Of a DNA stretch of 13,491 bases, positions 1 to 6,262 are shown one piece after another. Below the pieces are notes generated by a model. The model did no database searches. It saw nothing but the letters and a program-made list of their open reading frames with translations, and was not told where the DNA came from. The DNA comes from JBJHCA01 sp050485785. GTDB lineage: Bacteria > Bacteroidota > Bacteroidia > Chitinophagales > Saprospiraceae. The DNA lies in assembly GCA_050485785.1 (NCBI GenBank), contig JBJHCA010000085.1:1-13491 (forward strand), written 5' to 3'. Both the position numbers and the translations under genes were made by a program. Numbering within the stretch: position 1 is the stretch's first letter; the number at the start of each line of letters is the position of its first letter.

Positions 1-39
1 GAGTATGCCCTCCGTTAAACTGAAAACATCAGGAATTGC

Positions 40-47
40 TATCTTTG
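40..47 (+). promoter_or_regulatory. Candidate -7 promoter element for hppD
   Basis: TATCTTTG is an exact match to the Bacteroidota primary-sigma -7 consensus TAnnTTTG. Transcription would start about 5-8 bases downstream, near 53-55, leaving a leader of about 25 bases before the ATG at 79. No convincing -33 TTG/TTTG is visible at the usual spacing. The same octamer precedes thrS in this window. Confidence 0.5.
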
Positions 48-78
48 AGGCCTTTCAAGAATGATTAAACTACAGCTT

Positions 79-1203
79 ATGGAAACTATGACATCGGCAG
101 CAAAAAATGTTCAAAAAGACATTTTACCCATCAAAGGCACGGATTATATAGAGTTTTATGTGGGCAATGCCAAACAGTCAGCATATTATTATCAAAAAGC
201 ATGGGGCTACAAACTTGTGGCTTACAAAGGACCTGAAACCGGCAACCGTGAATTTTCGAGTTATGTGCTTGAACAGGGTAAAATAAGACTTGTACTCACT
301 TCTGCTGTTCATCCAGATCATGCCATTGCCGACCATGCATTCCGCCATGGCGATGGGGTTAAAGTTCTTGCCCTTTGGGTTGATGACGCAAGGGCTTCAT
401 GGGAATCGACAACCGGCCGGGGTGCAAAATCGGCCTTTGAACCTTATGAATTAGAAGATGAAAACGGGAAAGTCACTTTGTCCGGTATCCACACTTATGG
501 CGAAACCATTCATATTTTTGTTGATCGTAGTGATTACCGCGGCGTGTTTTTACCGGGATTCAAGCCTGTAGTAGACACACTGGAAACGGAACCTGTTGGT
601 CTGCTGTACGTAGATCATTGTGTTGGCAATGTCGAACTGGGAGATATGAACCGTTGGGTTAAATTTTACCAGGAAGTAATGGGATTTAAACTACTGATCA
701 CTTTTGATGATAAAGACATTTCCACCAAATACACTGCCCTGATGAGTAAGGTGGTAGCCAACGGTAACGGCTATATCAAGTTTCCCATCAATGAACCGGC
801 GAAAGGTCTTAAAAAATCTCAGATTGATGAATATCTGGAATTTTATCGGGGGGCGGGTGTTCAGCATATTGCCGTAGCTACTGACAACATTATTGACACC
901 GTAAGCCGGCTGCGGGCCAATGGTATAGATTTTTTATACGTTCCGGACATTTATTACGACGATGTGCTTGATCGCGTAGGAAAAATTGATGAGTCCCTTG
1001 AAGAGTTAAAAAAGCTTAATATACTGATTGACAGAGATGAAGACGGGTATTTACTGCAGATATTTACACGTCCGGTACAGGACAGGCCGACAGTTTTTTA
1101 TGAAATAATTCAGCGAAAAGGTGCAAAATCATTTGGAAAAGGTAACTTTAAGGCGCTCTTTGAAGCCATAGAGCGCGAACAGGAGCGAAGAGGAACCTTA
1201 TAA
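79..1203 (+). CDS. hppD: 4-hydroxyphenylpyruvate dioxygenase
   Basis: This non-haem Fe(II) enzyme converts 4-hydroxyphenylpyruvate to homogentisate in tyrosine catabolism, in the cytoplasm. Two vicinal-oxygen-chelate halves are visible. The N-terminal one opens with GTDYIEFYVGNAKQSAYYY. The catalytic C-terminal one carries the metal triad His180 (YVDHCVGN), His263 (GVQHIAVAT) and Glu342 (FYEIIQR). The 83- and 79-residue spacing of the triad is typical of bacterial HPPDs, and the tail RKGAKSFGKGNFKALFEAIE is also characteristic. The length, 374 residues, is normal. The frame is open back to an ATG at 61, but that adds six residues lying almost at the predicted transcription start. ATG 79 or 88 (MTSAAKNVQKD) fits the usual family N-terminus better. 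Only 25 bases separate the stop from the next gene, so the two may be co-transcribed. The usual homogentisate dioxygenase neighbour is not in view. Function is very secure; the start is less so. Confidence 0.95.
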   Translation: METMTSAAKNVQKDILPIKGTDYIEFYVGNAKQSAYYYQKAWGYKLVAYKGPETGNREFSSYVLEQGKIRLVLTSAVHPDHAIADHAFRHGDGVKVLALWVDDARASWESTTGRGAKSAFEPYELEDENGKVTLSGIHTYGETIHIFVDRSDYRGVFLPGFKPVVDTLETEPVGLLYVDHCVGNVELGDMNRWVKFYQEVMGFKLLITFDDKDISTKYTALMSKVVANGNGYIKFPINEPAKGLKKSQIDEYLEFYRGAGVQHIAVATDNIIDTVSRLRANGIDFLYVPDIYYDDVLDRVGKIDESLEELKKLNILIDRDEDGYLLQIFTRPVQDRPTVFYEIIQRKGAKSFGKGNFKALFEAIEREQERRGTL

Positions 1204-1228
1204 TTTATTTCACCTAAAATCATGAACC

Positions 1229-1663
1229 ATGAAGTTTTCTTTACTTTCTCTTTTTGTTTTCTTTGGTGCCGGTTTTTTATTGGCACCCCAAACCTTACAC
1301 GCAGCTGCAGAAAGCGCTAAAACCGAATTCGGTGAGAATCTGACCATGGCCGCTGAAAATTTTAAAGCTGCTGATTTTGCCACCATGAGTAAGCGCGATC
1401 AGCGCAGGATGTTACGGCAAAACATGAAATCTGTTGTAAAAAGTGCGCCCAAATCACTCCTCAAAGAGCAAATGTCCTCCAGGATGCGCCTGGGTTTGAT
1501 CATTTTGCTGGCTGGGCTTGCTGCTATCGTAATTGCAATTATCTTGTTTGCAACATTCACTTGGTCTAGTTGGCTACTAGCTTATTTGCTCTATGTATTC
1601 GGAGGTCTGGCAATGACTATCGGGGGGATAATCATGCTTATTGATCTCTTCTCCAACTTCTGA
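1229..1663 (+). CDS. Small exported membrane protein with SKRDQRR motif, paralogue 1
   Basis: I do not recognise a named family. The 144-residue product has a signal peptide (residues 1-26, ending near LHAAA). A hydrophilic segment follows with the basic motif ADFATMSKRDQRRMLRQN at residues 48-65, then two hydrophobic spans at about 87-109 and 113-140, ending in a short acidic or polar tail. The next gene encodes the same architecture with the same motif, so this is a tandem duplication. After signal cleavage the basic motif would face the periplasm. The layout recalls small Bacteroidota proteins in which a signal peptide and a basic SK-x-R stretch precede a Pmp3/YqaE-like hydrophobic tail, but that comparison is from memory and the tail does not look like Pmp3. 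The start ATG 1229 is chosen for the K-containing signal-peptide N-terminus; the ATG at 1221 is out of frame. Confidence 0.8.
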   Translation: MKFSLLSLFVFFGAGFLLAPQTLHAAAESAKTEFGENLTMAAENFKAADFATMSKRDQRRMLRQNMKSVVKSAPKSLLKEQMSSRMRLGLIILLAGLAAIVIAIILFATFTWSSWLLAYLLYVFGGLAMTIGGIIMLIDLFSNF

Positions 1664-1679
1664 TAACATTAAAATTCGT

Positions 1680-1717
1680 AAAAAATCCCTGCATGAATAT
1701 TCATGCAGGGATTTTTT
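1680..1717 (+). terminator. Rho-independent terminator after paralogue 1
   Basis: A perfect palindrome of 38 bases: the core stem TCCCTGCATGAA is flanked by an A-run on the left and a T-run on the right (to 1719). The hairpin lies 16 bases after the stop of the upstream gene. Its A/T-symmetric ends would let it work in both directions. It rules out ATG 1703, which sits inside the stem, as the start of the following gene. Confidence 0.85.
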
Positions 1718-1732
1718 TTATGTGATAAGCCG

Positions 1733-1740
1733 TACCTTAG
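1733..1740 (+). promoter_or_regulatory. Weak candidate -7 element for paralogue 2
   Basis: TACCTTAG matches five of the six fixed positions of TAnnTTTG. It lies between the preceding terminator and the ATG at 1784, where an independent promoter is expected. It would give a leader of roughly 40 bases. No clear -33 element is visible. Confidence 0.25.
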
Positions 1741-1783
1741 CCTAAACGATCAGAATAAATTTACTAACCAAACTAAACCTGTT

Positions 1784-2224
1784 ATGAGAACCAGCTTTAT
1801 GAAAATGGCAGGCTTAATGAGCTTTTTGATGCTTTTTATGCTGCCCTCCAGCCTTTTAGCCTCCAGTTCAACAGAGGCAACCAGTTTGAGTACCACCCTT
1901 CAAGAAATCAAAGAAAAGGCTGTTGCCGCCGACTTTGAGAACATGTCAAAAAGGGATCAACGGCGGTTTTTACGCCAGAATCTCCGGGCAGTAACCCAAC
2001 AAGTTTCCATTCAGTCACTGAACAAAGATCAAAGCAGCCTGAGCCCCCAAATGCGGAGAGGTATAATTCTGATCATTGTTGGAATCGTGATTGCTACCGT
2101 GGGAGGGGTTTTTGGCAGAGCACCAGGCGGATGGCCGCTTTACTGGCTCCTTTATCTGGTAGGTTCAATTTTAGTTCTCTACGGAGGATTGTTGATTTTG
2201 CTTGATTTGCTCGATTCCATTTAG
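1784..2224 (+). CDS. Small exported membrane protein with SKRDQRR motif, paralogue 2
   Basis: Function unknown. With the start at 1784 the product is 146 residues, almost the same length as its upstream paralogue. The signal peptide covers about residues 1-27 (KMAGLMSFLMLFMLPSSLLA). The motif ADFENMSKRDQRRFLRQN lies at residues 49-66, and two hydrophobic spans at about 92-110 and 118-141. The two proteins share the motif, an MR-x-G-x-I entry to the first span, and a W...LLY-hydrophobic-GG-x-x-x-LxDL second span. The middle and signal regions have diverged. The frame is open upstream to ATG 1703, but that codon is inside the terminator hairpin and the extension contains no export signal, so the shorter form is preferred. 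A hairpin terminator follows directly. Each paralogue therefore has its own terminator, which suggests separate expression. Confidence 0.8.
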   Translation: MRTSFMKMAGLMSFLMLFMLPSSLLASSSTEATSLSTTLQEIKEKAVAADFENMSKRDQRRFLRQNLRAVTQQVSIQSLNKDQSSLSPQMRRGIILIIVGIVIATVGGVFGRAPGGWPLYWLLYLVGSILVLYGGLLILLDLLDSI

Positions 2225-2254
2225 GCCCGGTTTAAATCTGTTTTTTACAAATCC

Positions 2255-2284
2255 AGCCCTGCAATAATGATTTATTGCAGGGCT
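2255..2284 (+). terminator. Rho-independent terminator after paralogue 2
   Basis: A 13-bp perfect stem (AGCCCTGCAATAA pairing with its complement at 2272-2284) with a TGAT loop, followed by a T-rich stretch TTCTTTTAATTTT. It lies 30 bases after the stop codon. The T-rich tail overlaps the promoter element of hemC. Confidence 0.8.
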
Positions 2285-2290
2285 TTCTTT

Positions 2291-2298
2291 TAATTTTG
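2291..2298 (+). promoter_or_regulatory. Candidate -7 element of hemC, abutting its start codon
   Basis: TAATTTTG is an exact match to TAnnTTTG. Only four bases (CACC) separate it from the ATG at 2303. With the usual 5-8 base distance to the transcription start, the mRNA would begin at or within a few bases of the start codon, which suggests a leaderless hemCD transcript. No clear -33 element was found at the standard spacing. Confidence 0.45.
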
Positions 2299-2302
2299 CA
2301 CC

Positions 2303-3205
2303 ATGCAAAATCCACTTGTAATAGGTACCCGCGGAAGTGAACTGGCATTATGGCAGGCACATCATGTACAGTCACTTCTGCATGAAAAAGGAGTCCCTTC
2401 TGAACTGAAGATCATCAAAACCAAAGGCGATATAGAACAGCATTTGAGTTTTGATAAAATTGAAGGCAAAGGTTTCTTTACCAAAGAAATAGAAGATGCG
2501 CTTCTACTTGGAGAAATAGACCTTGCCGTACATTCGCTCAAAGACCTGCCAACTGCACAACCTGACGGGCTAAGAATTGCAGGTCTGTCGTACAGGGAAG
2601 ATCCTTCTGACCTGCTGGTAATTCGTAAGGAAAGTTTCACCGCCGGAAAACTCTTAAATCTGCCCGAAAACGCAAGGGTTGGCACTTCTTCATCGCGCAG
2701 AAAAGCCCAAATGCTTAGATTCAGAACTGATGTTGACCTGCTTGACATTCGCGGTAATTTGCCCACCAGATTGAGAAAACTCAGTGAAGGACAGTTTGAC
2801 GCTATCCTTTTAGCCAGTGCAGGAATTGCCAGAATTAAAGCGGATCTATCCGATTTTCATACCTATGCTTTTAATCCCAGGGAGTTCATACCTGCACCAG
2901 GTCAGGGTGTTATAGCTTTTCAGGTAAGGAAGGAAGACCACGAAACTAATAATGCCGTACGCCAAATCCATAATCAATCAGTGGCAGCTTGCACCAACAT
3001 CGAGCGCAAAGCCTTGCAGCTTATGGGGGGGGGGTGCCACATGCCCCTGGGTGTTTACTGTATTCAGGATTCAGAACTCAACTATCACGTGACGGCAGGT
3101 TATGCCGAATACTGGGATCGGCCGTTTGTAACATGCAATTTGTCGTCTTCTACCAGCCATGAATTGGCAGAAACCATAGTTAAAATGCTCAGGTCAAAAC
3201 TATGA
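2303..3205 (+). CDS. hemC: Porphobilinogen deaminase (hydroxymethylbilane synthase)
   Basis: Polymerises four porphobilinogens into hydroxymethylbilane in cytoplasmic tetrapyrrole synthesis. The 300-residue product has the full family signature: N-terminal GTRGSELALWQ; GKGFFTKEIEDALL; AVHSLKDLP with the catalytic aspartate at residue 81; the substrate-binding arginines in GTSSSRRKAQ and DIRGNLPTRLRKL; FIPAPGQGVIAFQ; and the dipyrromethane cofactor cysteine Cys245 in GGGCHMPLG. The start is fixed by the canonical N-terminus and the preceding promoter. The stop overlaps the hemD start by four bases (ATGA), so translation is probably coupled. An oddity is the run of ten Gs at 3025-3034 just before the Cys245 codon. 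The frame is intact as given. Confidence 0.97.
   Translation: MQNPLVIGTRGSELALWQAHHVQSLLHEKGVPSELKIIKTKGDIEQHLSFDKIEGKGFFTKEIEDALLLGEIDLAVHSLKDLPTAQPDGLRIAGLSYREDPSDLLVIRKESFTAGKLLNLPENARVGTSSSRRKAQMLRFRTDVDLLDIRGNLPTRLRKLSEGQFDAILLASAGIARIKADLSDFHTYAFNPREFIPAPGQGVIAFQVRKEDHETNNAVRQIHNQSVAACTNIERKALQLMGGGCHMPLGVYCIQDSELNYHVTAGYAEYWDRPFVTCNLSSSTSHELAETIVKMLRSKL
3025..3034 (+). repeat. G10 homopolymer inside hemC
   Basis: Ten consecutive Gs form the last base of an ATG codon and three GGG glycine codons, directly before the codon of the cofactor-binding cysteine. Other G runs noticed in the window reach six. Loss or gain of one G would abolish the cysteine and truncate or garble the C-terminus. 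Confidence 0.9.
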
Positions 3206-3900
3206 GCACAGTTGTTCGTCTTTTTGTATCCCGAAACCGGGAAAATAATAATGAAGAGTGCCTGATCAGTTTACTCGAGTACAAAGGATATACAGTTGAA
3301 GGCATGTCACTACTCAGTATCCAATACCGCATATTGCCGCATTTACCTCACACTGACTGGCTTTTCTTCTACAGTAAAAATGGCCTGGATGCTTTGCTGA
3401 GTCAATTTTCAGTCGATGCATTATCCGGGAAAAAGCTGGCTGCTTTGGGTGAAGGAACCGCTAAACGCATGCGTGATTTTGGCTTGAAGTGCCGGTTTGT
3501 TGGCGATGGGATTCCGGAGAGTACCGCCCGGGCGTTTACTGAAACTGCCGGAAAGGACACGGTGACTTTCATTCGGGCCAGCCATTCCAATAACAGTATT
3601 TTAAATTTAATGCCTGCAAACTCAGCATGTTTTGACTTGATTGCTTACGACAACCAAATTGTCTCCCCGGCCGACTTAGCTCAACATGATGTTGCCGTGA
3701 TCACCAGTTCCTTAAATGCCAGGGCCTACTATAAGTTTATGGGATCAGAAGCCGGGCCGGTTATTTGCATTGGTCGGCCCACAGCGAAAACTGCTAAAGA
3801 GCTTGGACTTGCCGTGATCGGTTCTTCTCCTTCACCGGTTAACAGGTTATTTGCAGAATATATTGACCAAGCCATAAGACAAACAGATTTGAACCTTTAG
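3202..3900 (+). CDS. hemD: Uroporphyrinogen-III synthase
   Basis: Cyclises hydroxymethylbilane to uroporphyrinogen III with inversion of ring D, the step after HemC. HemD is poorly conserved. Here the assignment rests on WLFFYSKNGLDALL, the KLAALGEGTAKRMRDFG stretch (the conserved A-x-G-x-x-T-A turn of the first domain), the VAVITSSLNARAYYKF segment in the second domain, VICIGRPTAKTAKELGL, and the terminal SPSPVNRLFAEYI. The length of 232 residues is slightly short but normal for Bacteroidota versions. The ATGA overlap with hemC is the typical gene order and supports the call. The stop overlaps the stop of the convergent gene by three bases at 3898-3899/3897, so no terminator separates them. 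Confidence 0.88.
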   Translation: MSTVVRLFVSRNRENNNEECLISLLEYKGYTVEGMSLLSIQYRILPHLPHTDWLFFYSKNGLDALLSQFSVDALSGKKLAALGEGTAKRMRDFGLKCRFVGDGIPESTARAFTETAGKDTVTFIRASHSNNSILNLMPANSACFDLIAYDNQIVSPADLAQHDVAVITSSLNARAYYKFMGSEAGPVICIGRPTAKTAKELGLAVIGSSPSPVNRLFAEYIDQAIRQTDLNL

Positions 3901-4565
3901 TTGCCCTGTTTTTTTTGTTTTTCAAGGTTGCCTATTTTGCTTTTCTGGTCGGCTATTTGCTTGTCTTTTTGTGCAAGCTCTATTCGCTGATTCTCCAGTT
4001 CTTTCCGCTTCCTTTCCACTTCTCTTTCCAGATTTCTTAAATCCCTCTCAGTTCTGGAGATCACCCTGCTGCTGTATCTGGCCCGTTCGCGTTCCATTTC
4101 GCGCAATACCCGCCTTTCCACAGCAATATCGCGTCCCATTTCTACCTTTCTCAAATGATCCGTAAAGGCGGACATGATCTTAAGAGAAGCTTCATAATTA
4201 GCCGAGTCTGTTTCTTTCTTCACCCAGGTGCTGTCCGTTTTAAACCAAACTGTTACTTCTGTTGCATTACCTACCTGATTGGCTTTACTGAGAATCAATA
4301 ATTCTCCGGCACGTATACCGGTATTCCCGGGGTTACCTAGGCGTATTTCGTCTGAACCGCGGGAAGATCTGGTTCTTCCCATACGGTTTGACCTTGCAAA
4401 CCCCTGCCATGCGCTTTCTGCTTCATTCTTGCTAAGTGTTGTTTTCACCGTAAATGAAGGGTGCATCCCCTCACTGTTGAGTCGGTCACCTTCGATTATC
4501 TGAGCCTGTATAGTACCCAAAGTTATCCAGACAAGACCCATCATGAATACAATTTTAAGACGCAT
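3897..4565 (-). CDS. Exported protein with C-terminal coiled coil, function unknown
   Basis: The 222-residue product starts with a signal peptide (MRLKIVFMMGLVWITLGTIQA, cleavage near AQA/AQ at residue 21). A compact middle region (about 22-140) contains a probable beta segment ATEVTVWFKTDSTWVKKE. From about 145 onward the sequence is a highly charged heptad-rich coiled coil (RERARYSSRV to EKQKKQGN). It resembles an uncharacterised Bacteroidota group with an N-terminal alpha/beta domain, a TVWF-like strand and a charged helical tail; that is an impression, not a search result. ATG 4565 is chosen because it gives a clean signal peptide and lies four bases after the upstream stop; the ATG at 4589 would overlap the upstream gene and spoil the signal. 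It is the second gene of an operon with the T9SS cargo gene. Confidence 0.75.
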   Translation of the reverse strand: MRLKIVFMMGLVWITLGTIQAQIIEGDRLNSEGMHPSFTVKTTLSKNEAESAWQGFARSNRMGRTRSSRGSDEIRLGNPGNTGIRAGELLILSKANQVGNATEVTVWFKTDSTWVKKETDSANYEASLKIMSAFTDHLRKVEMGRDIAVERRVLREMERERARYSSRVISRTERDLRNLEREVERKRKELENQRIELAQKDKQIADQKSKIGNLEKQKKQGN

Positions 4566-4569
4566 AGCT

Positions 4570-6237
4570 TTAGTTTTTTGAGTGAACAATGATTACCAGC
4601 CTGCTCAGTACAGCTGCTTCAGTTCGGATCTGCAAAATATAAACGCCTGTACTTAAATCAGGCAACTCAATTTGGTATAAAGAATTGTCAAGCCATCCGC
4701 TACCAGAGCAAAGCTCAATCCCTTTTACAGAATATAAAGAATAGTCAATCAGACCGGTGTAAGGCGATGTTATGCTTAAATGGCGGGAAGCTGGCTGTGG
4801 ATAGATCGCAAAATCGACGTTGCCCTGTTGACGAAGTATTGAAGTGTACATATTGTCGATATCATCACATAGCAGAAAGCCGGCAATCTGACTGACCGGG
4901 TAGGGAATTCCGGCATGATCCAGAACTCCACTGTAAGCCCCGGCCATACAAATCCTCTCTGCTAAAACCTCCATTGAAAACACGGCATGGATGCCGTTGC
5001 CTGTTGTACTTACCAGTGTATGAACATAGCCATTTTCAGGGTCAAGCATTGCCAGATATGCAGGCATTTGGGCATTATTTGAGATATCAATTTTGTGGGT
5101 GCCTGACAGCACTTCAAAAAGGTATTGCCCGGCTATCCAAAGTTTATCGCCAGTTGAACGCAGGTGTGTACCATTGACCTGTTGCTGCCCGTTGAAGGTT
5201 GTAACCCAGTTGAGATGATCAGGAAAGCTGAAAGATGCCAACCAGGTATCATTAAAAAAATCCGTGCTTTCTATTGTAGTCGAGTCATTAAACCTGAGAA
5301 CACCGCTATAATTGCCCAAAATGAAGTAATGCTCACCTTCTCCAACAATTTTAACTGCACTGTCGTCAAATACACCGTTGAACCCCCTCAACCACATCGG
5401 TGAAAACAGGGAATCCAGACCCAGCAGAAAAACATTGGAATGGCTTGTCAGGGAAATCAGGGTATCTGTTCCTATTGAAAATTGTCCTTTATAGGTGCCT
5501 GCAACCAACAAAGAGCTATCCATACCATACATACTATTGATCTGTAAGGTGTTTGTACCCGCAAGCAACATTCCCCCCAGCATTCCCATCGATTGATCCA
5601 ACTTTAAGATAAAGGACGATGAAAAAGAATCAGCAGAGGTCAGGAGCAGATCTTCAAACAAAATATCGCCGTTAAAATATACAGAGGCATACAGGCTGGA
5701 GTTGTCCGTGGCCAATGAAGTCAGCCGTTTAAATCCATTACCTTCCACTTTGACCAATTGCTTCACTTGCAGGTCATTATTAACTTTGGCCATAAACAGA
5801 GCAGACTGGCCACTGCCGGCATTGGCATAATGGCCATCCCAATCTAGTTCACCAAAAAACCGTCCACCTACCAAAAACATAGAATCAGATAGGGACATTA
5901 CTGCCTGTAATTCAATATCTTCAGAAGAAGGCAGAAAACGCGAGTTTGCCGAACTCAACTGTTCATTGTCTATCATTTCAAAACTGAGCAAAAGTCCGGA
6001 AAGGTTCCCCGGATTCTGTTGCTCTCCGTGGTGTAAAAAACTCCCTTTGACTGCACATCCCAGAAGTATTTTTGATTCATCAGCAAAAATTGTACTGCAG
6101 TTATCGTTGCCGTTACTGTCTATTATCAGCAGTTGAGCGTTTATAAAAACCGGGAAACATAGTAACGCCGACACCAACCAAGCCGTTAACAGAGATGTTA
6201 TTACATTTGCAATCTCAAAATTGTTACAACAATGCAT
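4570..6237 (-). CDS. T9SS type A cargo protein with propeller-like repeats
   Basis: A secreted or surface protein of unknown role. The last 80 or so residues are a classic T9SS type A sorting domain: IYPQPASRHLSI, then YSLYSVKGIEL, then LPDLSTGVYILQIRTE and a final hydrophobic strand. The body contains about six diverged repeats spaced roughly 55-65 residues apart, each with a [AG]-x-Y/F-x-G-x-[LI] strand (GGRFFGELDW, ASVYFNGDIL, AGTYKGQFSI, LGNYSGVLRF, AGQYLFEVLS, AGAYSGVLDH), suggesting a beta-propeller. The frame stays open to 6381, but the upstream part overlaps the divergent lipoprotein gene antisense. ATG 6237 gives 555 residues with a hydrophobic leader ending near VFINAQ. That leader has no basic residue, which is unusual, so the start is moderately uncertain. 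Upstream near-matches to the -7 element (TCAGTTTG at 6247-6240, TCATTTTG at 6311-6304) lie inside the divergent gene. Confidence 0.85.
   Translation of the reverse strand: MHCCNNFEIANVITSLLTAWLVSALLCFPVFINAQLLIIDSNGNDNCSTIFADESKILLGCAVKGSFLHHGEQQNPGNLSGLLLSFEMIDNEQLSSANSRFLPSSEDIELQAVMSLSDSMFLVGGRFFGELDWDGHYANAGSGQSALFMAKVNNDLQVKQLVKVEGNGFKRLTSLATDNSSLYASVYFNGDILFEDLLLTSADSFSSSFILKLDQSMGMLGGMLLAGTNTLQINSMYGMDSSLLVAGTYKGQFSIGTDTLISLTSHSNVFLLGLDSLFSPMWLRGFNGVFDDSAVKIVGEGEHYFILGNYSGVLRFNDSTTIESTDFFNDTWLASFSFPDHLNWVTTFNGQQQVNGTHLRSTGDKLWIAGQYLFEVLSGTHKIDISNNAQMPAYLAMLDPENGYVHTLVSTTGNGIHAVFSMEVLAERICMAGAYSGVLDHAGIPYPVSQIAGFLLCDDIDNMYTSILRQQGNVDFAIYPQPASRHLSITSPYTGLIDYSLYSVKGIELCSGSGWLDNSLYQIELPDLSTGVYILQIRTEAAVLSRLVIIVHSKN
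6202..6209 (+). promoter_or_regulatory. Candidate -7 element of the TPR lipoprotein gene
   Basis: TACATTTG is an exact TAnnTTTG match, 22 bases before the ATG at 6232, giving a leader of about 15-18 bases. It lies inside the first dozen codons of the divergent T9SS cargo gene, so the two transcription units are physically interlocked. Confidence 0.45.
6220..6233. promoter_or_regulatory. Dyad ATTGTT-AC-AACAAT over the start region
   Basis: A perfect 6-bp inverted repeat with a two-base spacer, reaching into the start codon at 6232. It sits between the putative promoter of the + gene and the overlapping start codons of both divergent genes, where a repressor site could control both. The two-base spacer makes an RNA hairpin unlikely. 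No known regulator motif was recognised. Confidence 0.3.
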
Positions 6238-6262
6238 AGCAAACTGATTATTACAGCAATGC
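6224..6262 (+). repeat. Direct repeat TTACARCAATGC, 27-base period
   Basis: TTACAACAATGC (6224-6235) and TTACAGCAATGC (6251-6262) differ at one base and each contains an in-frame ATG of the lipoprotein gene (6232 and 6259). On the opposite strand the repeat produces the doubled CCNN residues around the cargo-gene start. It may be a small local duplication. Confidence 0.5.

Noticed and set aside
2..64. Frame open from the left edge, ending in TGA at 62-64, forming an ATGA overlap with the first in-frame ATG of hppD at 61; possible tail of an upstream gene.
   Set aside because: Only 20 codons are visible, with no recognisable family signal, and a good promoter element lies within it. Too short to support a gene; it remains the main argument for the longer hppD start.
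1703..1783. N-terminal extension of the second small membrane protein from ATG 1703.
   Set aside because: The ATG is inside the terminator hairpin of the preceding gene, and the extension would bury the signal peptide; the shorter form matches the paralogue in length.
2362..2766. 134-codon open frame on the - strand inside hemC.
   Set aside because: Antisense shadow of a strongly conserved gene; serine/arginine-rich composition and no motif.
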